The notes under the pieces are model-generated. The model was not told the DNA's origin and searched no databases. It saw only the letters and a program-made list of their open reading frames with translations. A stretch of 64,000 nucleotides of DNA, taken from the NCBI RefSeq assembly GCF_014217565.1, contig NZ_CP043661.1:2108001-2172000 (forward strand). Reading direction: 5' to 3'. A program made the translations under genes and the position numbers. Source of the DNA: Kribbella qitaiheensis (GTDB taxonomy: Bacteria; Actinomycetota; Actinomycetes; Propionibacteriales; Kribbellaceae). Below are positions 8,795-18,494 of the stretch, one piece after another. The first letter of the stretch is position 1; every line of letters begins with the position of its first letter.

Positions 8795-11700
8795 ATGGCG
8801 CGAGGGAAACGGAAAGCATCGCGACGGACGGCAAGCAGCTGGGACAAACTCTCGGCCCGAGACCCCGGCCAGACCCTGTCACATCGCAACGTGCACGAAG
8901 GGCAGCAACTCGACCGCGGCCGACGCCGGACCAAACGATCCAAAAGGCCCGGGGTCATGGCCGCGACCGCCATCGGCACGGTCGTCGCGGTCACAGTCTG
9001 GATCCTGTACTCGGTGATCGTCCTGGCAGCCTCGGCCGTGGGCACGATGCTGCCGGGCAGCGGCAGCGATGGCCAGGGCAGGAACTACTACCTCAAATCG
9101 ACGCGCACCGTGGACGGCGGCGGCGTCGAACCGTGTTACCAACAGCTGGCCCAGAACGGGCAGCCCGACGGTAGGTGCTACCCGGATCTCGCCGAGGTTC
9201 CCGTGCCGCGGTGGTACCTCAGTCAGCAGCGCGAGGACGAGGCTCAACGCGGCGAGCCGGCCCCGTCGAGCAGCCTGGCAGAGCAGTTGTCGAACACGTC
9301 ACCCCTGAAACTGATCGTGTCGCTGGGCGCCGGGTTCCTGAGCGGGATCGCGCTGGCTTCATGGGCATCGCGGCGGGTCGACGCAGCCAACCTCATGCAC
9401 GACACCACCGACATCAATCAGTACGACAACGACCAGCACATCGCACCGCCCGAGCAGCTTCAGCGCACGTTCGACTGGTTCCCCGACGCCGGCGCGCACT
9501 CTGCGGTCCAGGTGTCGTCAATGATCAGCCACATGATGCTCCGCAGGAAGGGGCTCAAGAAGGTCGCCGTCCCCCGCCGTGCCGGCAACGACGTCCTGGA
9601 CGACAACGGTGACGTCGTCTACTACGCCGGCGAGCCCCTCGACGACGAGAACGGCGAGCCGCTGATCGACGCACTGCCAATCATCGACGAACAGTTCGGC
9701 GACGACCTGTTCGAGACATCCGGGCTTCCGAACGACCGGCGTCTGCGGACCAAATACAACACAACGCCCATTCCCTACAACGCCGACGGCAAGAACCGCG
9801 ACAAGCTCGGTCCGTACAAGACCGTCGCCGACCTGATCAACGACGACTGGGAACTACCCACCTACGAGGTCCAGCGTCCGGGCGGGGCCTACATCGTGGA
9901 CACCGCGCCGGTGAACACGATGGTGCTGGCCATCACGCGAGCCGGCAAAGGCCAGACCTACATCGAGCCGATGCTGGACATGTGGTCGCGCGAGAAGCGT
10001 CCGTCCAACATGGTCATCAACGACCCCAAGGGCGAACTGCTCGTCAAGAACTACGTCCCGTTCGTCACACGCGGCTTCGAACCGGTGCAGTTCAATCTCA
10101 TCAACGCCATGAAGACCGACATCTACAACCCGCTCGGCATGGCGGCCGATGCCGCGCGCGAAGGTGACTCGACCAAGTGCGCTCTGTACGTCGAGAACAT
10201 CGCAGACGTCTTCTTTCCCGTCGACGGCGGCGAGGACCCCGTCTGGCCGAACGCAGCGAACAACGCCTTCAAACGCGCCGCCTACGGCCTCATCGACTTC
10301 TACCTCGAGGAGGAGCGCGAACTGCGCGAGCACGCCGCGGCCACGCGGATGGATCCCGAGACATTGGAAAGGCTGCTCGACGACATGTGGGGGCACGTCA
10401 CCCTCTACAACTGCTATCAGCTCTTCGTTCAGCTCACGAGCAAGAAGCTTAAGAACCCAGAGGCCGAGCTGGAGAAGAAGGTCAAGGCAGGAGAGTTCGA
10501 GAACGACGAAGCCGGACTCGAGGCCGCCCGAGACGACGCCGAGCGCCAGGCGTTCCTGTGGGAGGGCAAGGCCGAACAGGACATGCTCACCCTCTACTTC
10601 AACGCGACCGAGGCCTTGCCGACCAACACGATGCGCACCCTCATCGGCAACGCCAACAACGCCCTGCGCGCGATGGCCGGCGCCGAGAAGATGCTCGCCT
10701 CGGTCTACGGGATCGCGATCACCGCCATGAGCTTCTTCACCGACCCGACAATCTCGACCCTCACCTCCGGCAGGCCATCGCAAAACACCGATCTCGGCGG
10801 CCTGTCGTTCCCTCGCCGGCTCGGCGTCAGGTTCTCCATGAACTTCCTCAAGCGGGACCACCTCATCGGCCAGCAGGCCATCTGGTCGGCCTACGCAGAT
10901 CCGCGGTTCACCGAGGCACTGGGGCCGGATTTCGACCACTCCGACATCGTGTCGCGCGAAGGCTGGGCCCGGTACTACTTCAAAGGGAAGTTCCCCGCCG
11001 ACGAGGCCTGGCTCAAGCTCGAACTGGTGAACCCGCAGTCGAAGATGCTCGTGCGCACCTTCTACCTTCACTTCAAGAAGAACTACCAGGTCTCCCTCAA
11101 CGGCAGGCACTACGTCACCGAACCCGTCACCGGTCACAAGGTCGTCAAGAACGGCGTGATCCGTGAACTCCAACCCGTGCACGAACACGGCGATCCGGAC
11201 GGCGCCATCACCGGATACCACCCGGCAGACACCCTCTACCCGCAGCACCGTCTCGACCTCACGGCATCCGGCGCCCCCGAAAAGGTCAGAGGGCAGGCAC
11301 GGGCCATCACCCAGACCATGGTGCGCTACTCCGAGGCACCGAAAGCAGTGTTCCTGGTGACCCCACCACACCTGATGAAGTACGCGAAGCTGATCCTGAT
11401 CCTGATCAAGCAGCTGGTCGACCTCAACTTCGACAAGTCCTACATGACCAAGAGCGACCAGAAGCCTCTCTACAAGACCCGGTTCATGCTCGACGAACTA
11501 GGCAACCTGCAATCCGACGGGAACGGAATCGCCGGCTTCGAGACGATGCTGTCCATCGGCCTGGGCCAAGAACAGCAATTCACCCTGATCCTGCAGACAT
11601 TGCAGCAGCTGCGCGACGTCTACGGTGAAAGCGTCGACAAGATCGTCCAGGGAAACACCAGCAACATCGTGTTCCTCAAGTCGACCGACGACTCGATGCT

Positions 11701-12805
11701 CGAGACCCTGGAAAAGATGAGCGGCACCACGCACAAGTCCTACATCGACTCCAAGCAGATCAGCCAGGACCTGGACAAGATCGTGGGCGGCAGAACCGAA
11801 GGCCGGGTCTCCTACACGATGACCACCAAACAGGAGCCGCTGATCAAGTACAACGACATGGCGTTCATCTCCGATCGCAACTCGATCGTCTTCCGAGCCG
11901 GTGACGCACCGGTGTGGAACCGTAACGAGACGATCCTGCCGATGTCGTGGCGCCTGTTCAAGGACAAGATCATCCATCCAGGGCACAGCTACTCGCTGCA
12001 GACGATCCCGACGCTGAGTTCAGCCCTCGAATTCGACGTGCGAAGGAACCAGCCTGACTTCCGCAAGATGCTCGGCAAGCGGATGCAGCAGGCCATCCAC
12101 TCCGGCGCCGCCAAGAGCGTCTACCAGGAAAGCTACGGCTACGCCGAGGTCGACGTCGCACGACTCGATCCAGACATCTACTCCGACGAAGTCATGGAGA
12201 TCGTCCAGATGAGGCTCAACGTCGAGCAGGGACGCGACCCCCACGCGATCCCGGAGATCGACTCCGACGAGCTCGACGTCGCGATGATCTACGACGACGA
12301 GCAAGTCGTCGACAACATCGAGCTCGCCGCCGAAATCGCAGAACGCGGAGCAGCCGCCGAGGCCCGCGGCCGCCTCATCTACGCCGAGGGCACGATCAGC
12401 AAGGACATGCTGGTCAAGCCCGACGGCACCGCGCGGATCAAGAGCCTCGACCGTCAGCTGACCGAGGCATACAAGTCGGCTCTTGCTGAGCTGCACCAAG
12501 ACCGCGACCACTTCTCGGTCGGCGGCGACAACGAACTGCGCAGCGCCGACGGCTCACACACCTACATCACACCAGTGCGATCCTCGGCCTTCGCCGAGGC
12601 CGTGCGCAAGCTCAACGGCGCGGCACTCGACAGCGAGTCGCGAGTCTATGCCGACGACGACCTGGGCCCAGACGACCTGCAGAAGCTCGCGACTGTCGAC
12701 ATCTCGGCGGACTTCTACCGATTCCTGGCTTCACTGCCGACCTGGGAACACCTGGCCGGCGGCGCGTTCGACCGGGCAATGGCCGTGGAGATGCTGCGCC
12801 ACTGA
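8795..12805 (+). CDS. Type IV coupling protein (VirD4/TraG-like)
   Basis: A 1336-residue membrane ATPase of the VirD4/TraG coupling family, which hands relaxase-bound DNA to the conjugation channel. Two hydrophobic segments lie at about residues 54-87 and 172-190. Walker A is TRAGKGQT (381-388), followed by the family-typical NDPKGEL; Walker B is FMLDELGNL (D900, E901), followed by LILQTLQQL. About 500 residues separate the two Walker motifs, more than in classical VirD4, so this is a long variant with inserted and C-terminal segments. The start at 8795 follows GAAGGAG. No VirB4-like ATPase or pilus gene is present in the window, so the rest of the channel must lie outside it. Confidence 0.88.
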   Translation: MARGKRKASRRTASSWDKLSARDPGQTLSHRNVHEGQQLDRGRRRTKRSKRPGVMAATAIGTVVAVTVWILYSVIVLAASAVGTMLPGSGSDGQGRNYYLKSTRTVDGGGVEPCYQQLAQNGQPDGRCYPDLAEVPVPRWYLSQQREDEAQRGEPAPSSSLAEQLSNTSPLKLIVSLGAGFLSGIALASWASRRVDAANLMHDTTDINQYDNDQHIAPPEQLQRTFDWFPDAGAHSAVQVSSMISHMMLRRKGLKKVAVPRRAGNDVLDDNGDVVYYAGEPLDDENGEPLIDALPIIDEQFGDDLFETSGLPNDRRLRTKYNTTPIPYNADGKNRDKLGPYKTVADLINDDWELPTYEVQRPGGAYIVDTAPVNTMVLAITRAGKGQTYIEPMLDMWSREKRPSNMVINDPKGELLVKNYVPFVTRGFEPVQFNLINAMKTDIYNPLGMAADAAREGDSTKCALYVENIADVFFPVDGGEDPVWPNAANNAFKRAAYGLIDFYLEEERELREHAAATRMDPETLERLLDDMWGHVTLYNCYQLFVQLTSKKLKNPEAELEKKVKAGEFENDEAGLEAARDDAERQAFLWEGKAEQDMLTLYFNATEALPTNTMRTLIGNANNALRAMAGAEKMLASVYGIAITAMSFFTDPTISTLTSGRPSQNTDLGGLSFPRRLGVRFSMNFLKRDHLIGQQAIWSAYADPRFTEALGPDFDHSDIVSREGWARYYFKGKFPADEAWLKLELVNPQSKMLVRTFYLHFKKNYQVSLNGRHYVTEPVTGHKVVKNGVIRELQPVHEHGDPDGAITGYHPADTLYPQHRLDLTASGAPEKVRGQARAITQTMVRYSEAPKAVFLVTPPHLMKYAKLILILIKQLVDLNFDKSYMTKSDQKPLYKTRFMLDELGNLQSDGNGIAGFETMLSIGLGQEQQFTLILQTLQQLRDVYGESVDKIVQGNTSNIVFLKSTDDSMLETLEKMSGTTHKSYIDSKQISQDLDKIVGGRTEGRVSYTMTTKQEPLIKYNDMAFISDRNSIVFRAGDAPVWNRNETILPMSWRLFKDKIIHPGHSYSLQTIPTLSSALEFDVRRNQPDFRKMLGKRMQQAIHSGAAKSVYQESYGYAEVDVARLDPDIYSDEVMEIVQMRLNVEQGRDPHAIPEIDSDELDVAMIYDDEQVVDNIELAAEIAERGAAAEARGRLIYAEGTISKDMLVKPDGTARIKSLDRQLTEAYKSALAELHQDRDHFSVGGDNELRSADGSHTYITPVRSSAFAEAVRKLNGAALDSESRVYADDDLGPDDLQKLATVDISADFYRFLASLPTWEHLAGGAFDRAMAVEMLRH

Positions 12806-12835
12806 CGCCCACCTGCCCCGCGCCGAACCGTTCCG

Positions 12836-12901
12836 CAATCATTCACACGACTGAGTCTGGCCATCATTCGGAATGATCAGATAGTCTCTGTTGAATAATT
12901 G
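12836..12901 (+). promoter_or_regulatory. Palindrome and promoter box before RNAP-like gene
   Basis: The spacer contains a perfect palindrome ATCATTC-G-GAATGAT (12863-12877) and another AATCATTC (12838-12845). The block GAATGATCAGATAGTCT (12871-12887) followed by TTGAAT (12891-12896) matches the block at 3938-3963 with identical spacing, about 24 of 30 positions agreeing. No convincing sigma-A -10/-35 pair is obvious at the expected spacing. Likely promoter/operator of the 12934 gene and possibly autoregulated. Confidence 0.6.
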
Positions 12902-12933
12902 TAAGCCGATCACTCCGATGGAGACGATGGACG

Positions 12934-15900
12934 ATGAAGACAGGGCACGGGCTACGGCGGTACTTCTACGAGTACGCGATCTACCAGGCGATCCAGCTGG
13001 CGCGTGAGGCAACGGGGCGGACCATCTCGGTCTGGGAGGCCAGGGCCATCAGGCAGCGAATCGACGACCTTCTCGCGGAGAAGGACACGTCGGTGGCGGA
13101 CCCGGAACTCGGCGTCGTGGAGATGCTGAGTGCCTTGGAGACCTCGATCCAGGAGGCCGTGCCGGGCTGCGAGCAGATCTTCGCCGAGCACACGGCGGCT
13201 GATCCGCTCCTGCAGGAGCTGCAGACGCAGTTCATGCGCGAGACGGGACTGCGTGCGACCGGGAAGGCTGTTGCCGCGTTGCCGATCAGCCCGTACGACC
13301 CGCAATGGTCGCAGCGCGCGACTGTCAAAGCCGCCGGCACAGCCCTGGTCTACCTGCCGGACGCGACGATCGAGCAGGACTGTGGCGGCCAGACCAGCCG
13401 CGCCGCGGAGCCCGGGCAGGGGGACGCGGTGCTGTGGGTCGCTGACGCCGACGGAAAGATGTCAGAGGCCGGATCCGCCATGACCGACGAGGACGCGTCG
13501 GGACTGACCGCACTACGTGAATCGATGAGCGTCGCTGAGTACCAGCACGTGCGCCAGTGGGTGCTCGACGGCGGCCGCGACCCGCGCACCGGCCGCATGG
13601 ACCGGAGCCGGTTCATGTCGGCTGCTGCTGTCGAGCGTTCCGTCGCGATACTGCACGAACTGCAGAGGCAGGGTCTCGGCTACGAGGTGCGCCGCGACCA
13701 GAATCCCGGCCAGATCAAGGCGCGCGTCGCAGGAACCGGGATGGAGATCCGGCTCACCGAACCAGGCTCGCGCGAGGAGTACGCAGGTGCGCGCGTCTAC
13801 GACAACGGCATGGTCGTGCGCTACTCGACCAACCACAGGCTCGACAAAGGAAGGACCGCGGTCTACTCCCCCACACCGGCAGAGGCTGTCGATCTTCTCC
13901 GCTTCGCGCAAGGCCGGGCGGTGACGCGTCAGGACCGGCCCGAGCTGCTTGCCGGCCAGCTCGGCCCCACCCATGTCGAGGCCGTCCGCAGGGGCCGAAG
14001 TGGCGACATCGAGCCGGCCGAGGTGGAAGACAGCTACCACGTCGGCAAGGAATCGATGTTCGTGGTCAAGAACTACCGTGCCCCAGGCGGGCATCAGCGC
14101 GAGGGCTCGAAAGTGATGCTTCGCCGGGAAGCAGGTGACCGCAGTCTGCCCGAGTTCTTCGTCAACGCCGAGGCTGCCGAACAGTACCTGTCGCAGGCCG
14201 TGAACACAGCGCGAGCAAACCTCCGCGCCGCGCTCGATGCGGAGGGCCTCGTCGCGGCCTTCGAACAGCAGCGAGCCGAAGGGCTGAACCTCATGGAGTT
14301 CGAGCCTCCGGAGCACTCCAGCGACCCCGAGGTCGCCGCCGTGCAACGCACTTACTGGGACGTTCTCACCGGGCACCGCGCCGAGTTGCTCCGTCCCGGG
14401 GCGACAGCCGAGATGTACGAGGAGCGTCTCGGCATGATCGGGGAGTTCCAGACATACGGGCCCGGTGTAGAACCGGATCTCGGCAACCTCGTCTACGGCG
14501 GGACGGCCGAGGAGAAGGTGCGTGCGCACGCCGACGAGCTTCTCGACGAACTCGTCGGCACCTGGGCGTCCGAGACCCGCCTGGTGGACGGCGAACTCGT
14601 TGAACAGCGCTTCGATCCGGTGCGCGTCGCCAAGTACATGACCAGCGCGAAAGGCCAGTGGTCGAACCTCGACGAGCTGGCCCAGTCGCTGCGCCGCATC
14701 GACGCCAAACCGGGCGAGATGCTCGGCTCCGGATTCCAGAGCGACCGCTTCAAGGACCGGCTCGTACAGTTCGATGTGACGACCGCGATCCCCGCGGACG
14801 CGCACGGCTCGGCGTTCCTGCGCCGCATCGGCGACAGCGTCCGGTCCAGCCTCGCACGCAACGCCACCGAGCCAGGTGAGATCCTCATCGACCACCAAGG
14901 CGTCATCGGCTGGACCGCACAGAAGATGCGGCGCGACGGCTCGACCACCTCCGTGACCGGCCAGATCGGGCAGGTCTTCGAACCCGGCGCACACGGCGAG
15001 ATCCTCACCCGCTTCGCCGGCGGCGACAACGGGCTCATCGTCCCTGGCTACGAGGCGCGCATCGCGCCTCAGATGCCCGGTGAGACCAAGAGCGTCGAAG
15101 AGCGGACCCTGCTTCGGGGCTACGAACAGGCCATGACGGAGCGAATCGAGTACCAGATCGCAGGCGACCTGCTCTCGGGCCGCAGCGAGGTCGGCGAGGG
15201 TGCGTCACTCAACCGCGTCTACTCACAGCTGTACGGCACAAAGCATCCGGTCGACTTCATCGATCGCGCACTCGACACGGACTCCGGCGAACTCGATCCG
15301 TGGACATCGGCCATCCTTGCCACCGAAGCCAAACGGGTCCGCTACTCCAACGAGATCAAGGCCGGATCGACGGTCTACGCCGAACACCAGGCGGCCAAGG
15401 CCCGAGCTGATCCAGCTGACGACAACCACTTCGACGCGTGGAAACTCACCGGCGGCCGGAACATGGCAGTGCTCACCGGCCTCGACCAGAACGGGGTCGC
15501 GGCCCCTGCCGGCTACTTCGACCCAGTGATGACCGGCGGAGCGACCAATCAGGGCATCGTTCGCTACCTCACCGAAGACGCGACAGTACGCCCGGACGGC
15601 CGCATCGTCCCCGGTGACCCAGCGACAGCCAGCGGGGCACGATCGCCGCTCATGAACCGCCCCGAGCTCGAAACACTGCGCTACGACCCGTTCGACCGTC
15701 AGCAGATGACCGGCTCCACACTGATGCAGTCCTCGAAGATCACCGCAGCCACCGGTACGGCGATGATGACATTCGGCGGCTGGACGGCCGACGACCCGAT
15801 TGTCATCAGCCGCGAGTTCGCCCGGACCCACCAGATCCGCGGCGCCGGCGGTGAGCTGCGCGACCTCGTTGTCGGTGACAAGCTCTCCGACCTGCACGGC

Positions 15901-18489
15901 AACAAAGGTGTGGTCTCACTCGTCGTCGACCGCGCCATGCCCCTCGATGCCGCCGACCGGCAGCATCTGCGGCGCGAGGTCGCATGGTTTCGCGCCAACC
16001 CGGCCCTGCACGTCGTCATGAGCCCGTTCTCGCTGATCTCGAGGCGCAACGCCGGCTCCGGACGTGAACTCATCTCCGGCGGCGCCATGGATCTGGTCTC
16101 CCCCGACGGAGAGGGGCGGCAGGGAAGCCTGGGACAGATGCGGTTCATCGTGACCCACATGGCCGTCGACGAGAAGACGAAGGTCTACGACGACGGCGCG
16201 GTCCTGTCCGGTAAGGGACGCAAAGCCTCCTCACAGCTCGCCTGGGCGCTCGGCGCTCAGGACTGCCCGGCCATCATGGAAGAGTTCTATGGCCCCAACG
16301 CCGCAGCCGAGGCCAACCTGCGCGAGTACATGCTCAGCGTCGGCATCACCATGGACGCCGACGGCACCCTGCACGTGGCCAAGCACAATGAGGGGCAGCA
16401 CGTCCTGGGCCAGGAAACATCCGCTGACGGGCCCGAGCGCCGGCTGTTCGCGATGCCCGAGCTCATCCGGACCTCGAACGGTGGTCTCCACACCCTGGCG
16501 ATGCGCCGATCGTTCGGTGCGCTGATCGGCGACAAGGGCGGCGACCTCGAAATCCCGTTCCCGCTGCGCTACCGCACCGGTGAGCAGACCGCAGCGGCTT
16601 CCAAGACATCGTGGAAGCTGCCGGTGCTGTCGTCCCACCTGCGCTCCGGCCAGGAGTTCGACGACGGAAGCGTGATCACCCACGACTACACCAACCGCTA
16701 CCTCGACATCCACGAGTGGGCGTGCCGCTACCGGTCGATGCAGGAGAAACTCGACGCCGGATCACTGAGCCGGCCCAAACGCGAAGAACTCGTCAACGGC
16801 ATGGCCGAAGCCGCGGTCCGCGCCCAGCGCAGCTTCGAGGCCATCACTGGCGACCTGGAGCAGCGAATCTTCGGAGGCAAGCACAACATCTTCAAGACCG
16901 GACTCATGTCCAGCCGGCTGGGCGATTCCGCGACGGCCGTGTGGACGGCCGACCCCCGCCTCGACATCGACCAGATCGCGCTCAGTCCGGTCATGGCCGA
17001 CCAGCTTGGACTGTCCGAGGGCGATCACGCGCTCGTGTGGCGCGACCCTGTGCTGCGTGATGCCGGAGTGCGCTACCTTCGCGTCGCGGTCGACCAGCAA
17101 CTCACCGGCGTGGCGATCAACCCGGTGATGGACCAGTGCTTCGACGGGGACTTCGACGGGGACGCCGTCGCCGTGGTGAAGCTGCACAGCCAGGCTGCCA
17201 GGGCCGAGGCCATGGCGAAGCTCTCGGTGCCGGCGAACCTTCTGGACACCGGAACTGTGAGCGAGCGAGGCACACACCCGTTCGCTCTGCAGGTCTCACT
17301 CGACACACAGGTCGCATTGTCGAAAGATCCCCAGCTGCGCCGTGAGCTCGACCGGCTCAGCGGCGCGGCGAACCTCATCAAGCACGGAGCACATAGCGAG
17401 GACCCACAGACGACCCGTGCCCGCCAGGACGACGTAACCAGGCAGCTGAGCAACTTCTACCGCAGCGCACAGCGCGACGAGTTCGGTACAGCGTTGTCGT
17501 TCGCCGACCTGCAGTCACACCTGAACAGTGTGCGCGACGTCTGTGTCACCACCGGCGCCAAAGGCAACTTCCAGAAGCTGACCGACTATGCCAGGTATCT
17601 CGGCGGCCGCAGTGGCCGCTCGGGCATCAGCCAAACCGATCAGGAAGCCTCGATGTTCGCCACCGCGATCAAGGCCCACGGCACCGGTCTCGGTGGCTCG
17701 TACAGTCAGCGGGCCGTCCGTGCACTACGCAACGTGGATCTGAAAGCAGTGCTCGAGGTGAACTACCCCGTCACACAGTCGATTCTGCAGGCCAAGCACG
17801 ACGCGACCGAGGCCAGGCACAAGTACGAGATGCTGCAGGGCGCAGGCCGAGACCTGTGGCGTGGACGCCTCCTGGATCACCTGGGCCCAGGCAAGTGGCG
17901 GACAGTGTTCGAAGACGGCGAACCAGTCCAGGCGACCAAGGAGCAGTGGGTAGAGCAGTTCGTCGACTTCTACACAGCCAAAGACGGCTTCGGCGTCACG
18001 GTCAATCCCGAATATGTCGACCGGGTCGCCCACGCTCTCTGCGACCCCAGGACCGGGCTGGTGCGCAATCTGGAAGACGACCCTTCGCTGCAAGGAGCGC
18101 TGATGGATCGCCTGGCCTATGGCGGCACCCTCGACAACCTGATCGCCGCCGCCGCGAAACACGAGAACCTCTTCGACGGCGAGAAGAACGAACAGTTCTG
18201 CTCGACCGCCACACGGCGCTCCCGACGACTCGCCGCAGCATCGAACGACCCGGGCCTCGGGACCGAGCGGCGACCGCAGACAGTCTCCGCCGCGCTCGTC
18301 AGAAGTGACGTCGTCCCCGACAATCACGACTCCGCACAGGCACGAGGCGGTCATCGCCGCTCGGAACACGCAGTCACCGTGCCCACACAGCAAAGGCCGG
18401 GGCGTGTTCTGTCCCCGGCGTATACACCGTCGATCGCCATCGAGCAGCCGACAGCCACCGACAGCACCGCCTACGAAATGGAGGGGTGA
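12934..18489 (+). CDS. Single-chain RNA polymerase-like protein (beta/beta' signatures)
   Basis: An 1851-residue protein carrying the catalytic signatures of both large subunits of multisubunit RNA polymerase. The beta-type barrel motif is GDKLSDLHGNKGVVS (981-995), aligning with bacterial GDK..GRHGNKGV and placing the two catalytic lysines at K983 and K991. The beta'-type metal-binding motif is FDGDFDGDAVAV (1403 onward) with D1406, D1408 and D1410 intact, followed by an AxAEAMxxLSxxxNLL stretch like that in beta'. TTGAKGN (1539-1545) resembles the SGARGS segment preceding the beta' bridge helix. The N-terminal 700 residues are not recognised. The order beta then beta' in one chain recalls YonO-like phage enzymes and a Corynebacterium prophage protein. 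It overlaps the next gene by coupling near 18486. Confidence 0.85.
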   Translation: MKTGHGLRRYFYEYAIYQAIQLAREATGRTISVWEARAIRQRIDDLLAEKDTSVADPELGVVEMLSALETSIQEAVPGCEQIFAEHTAADPLLQELQTQFMRETGLRATGKAVAALPISPYDPQWSQRATVKAAGTALVYLPDATIEQDCGGQTSRAAEPGQGDAVLWVADADGKMSEAGSAMTDEDASGLTALRESMSVAEYQHVRQWVLDGGRDPRTGRMDRSRFMSAAAVERSVAILHELQRQGLGYEVRRDQNPGQIKARVAGTGMEIRLTEPGSREEYAGARVYDNGMVVRYSTNHRLDKGRTAVYSPTPAEAVDLLRFAQGRAVTRQDRPELLAGQLGPTHVEAVRRGRSGDIEPAEVEDSYHVGKESMFVVKNYRAPGGHQREGSKVMLRREAGDRSLPEFFVNAEAAEQYLSQAVNTARANLRAALDAEGLVAAFEQQRAEGLNLMEFEPPEHSSDPEVAAVQRTYWDVLTGHRAELLRPGATAEMYEERLGMIGEFQTYGPGVEPDLGNLVYGGTAEEKVRAHADELLDELVGTWASETRLVDGELVEQRFDPVRVAKYMTSAKGQWSNLDELAQSLRRIDAKPGEMLGSGFQSDRFKDRLVQFDVTTAIPADAHGSAFLRRIGDSVRSSLARNATEPGEILIDHQGVIGWTAQKMRRDGSTTSVTGQIGQVFEPGAHGEILTRFAGGDNGLIVPGYEARIAPQMPGETKSVEERTLLRGYEQAMTERIEYQIAGDLLSGRSEVGEGASLNRVYSQLYGTKHPVDFIDRALDTDSGELDPWTSAILATEAKRVRYSNEIKAGSTVYAEHQAAKARADPADDNHFDAWKLTGGRNMAVLTGLDQNGVAAPAGYFDPVMTGGATNQGIVRYLTEDATVRPDGRIVPGDPATASGARSPLMNRPELETLRYDPFDRQQMTGSTLMQSSKITAATGTAMMTFGGWTADDPIVISREFARTHQIRGAGGELRDLVVGDKLSDLHGNKGVVSLVVDRAMPLDAADRQHLRREVAWFRANPALHVVMSPFSLISRRNAGSGRELISGGAMDLVSPDGEGRQGSLGQMRFIVTHMAVDEKTKVYDDGAVLSGKGRKASSQLAWALGAQDCPAIMEEFYGPNAAAEANLREYMLSVGITMDADGTLHVAKHNEGQHVLGQETSADGPERRLFAMPELIRTSNGGLHTLAMRRSFGALIGDKGGDLEIPFPLRYRTGEQTAAASKTSWKLPVLSSHLRSGQEFDDGSVITHDYTNRYLDIHEWACRYRSMQEKLDAGSLSRPKREELVNGMAEAAVRAQRSFEAITGDLEQRIFGGKHNIFKTGLMSSRLGDSATAVWTADPRLDIDQIALSPVMADQLGLSEGDHALVWRDPVLRDAGVRYLRVAVDQQLTGVAINPVMDQCFDGDFDGDAVAVVKLHSQAARAEAMAKLSVPANLLDTGTVSERGTHPFALQVSLDTQVALSKDPQLRRELDRLSGAANLIKHGAHSEDPQTTRARQDDVTRQLSNFYRSAQRDEFGTALSFADLQSHLNSVRDVCVTTGAKGNFQKLTDYARYLGGRSGRSGISQTDQEASMFATAIKAHGTGLGGSYSQRAVRALRNVDLKAVLEVNYPVTQSILQAKHDATEARHKYEMLQGAGRDLWRGRLLDHLGPGKWRTVFEDGEPVQATKEQWVEQFVDFYTAKDGFGVTVNPEYVDRVAHALCDPRTGLVRNLEDDPSLQGALMDRLAYGGTLDNLIAAAAKHENLFDGEKNEQFCSTATRRSRRLAAASNDPGLGTERRPQTVSAALVRSDVVPDNHDSAQARGGHRRSEHAVTVPTQQRPGRVLSPAYTPSIAIEQPTATDSTAYEMEG

Positions 18490-18494
18490 GCAGC

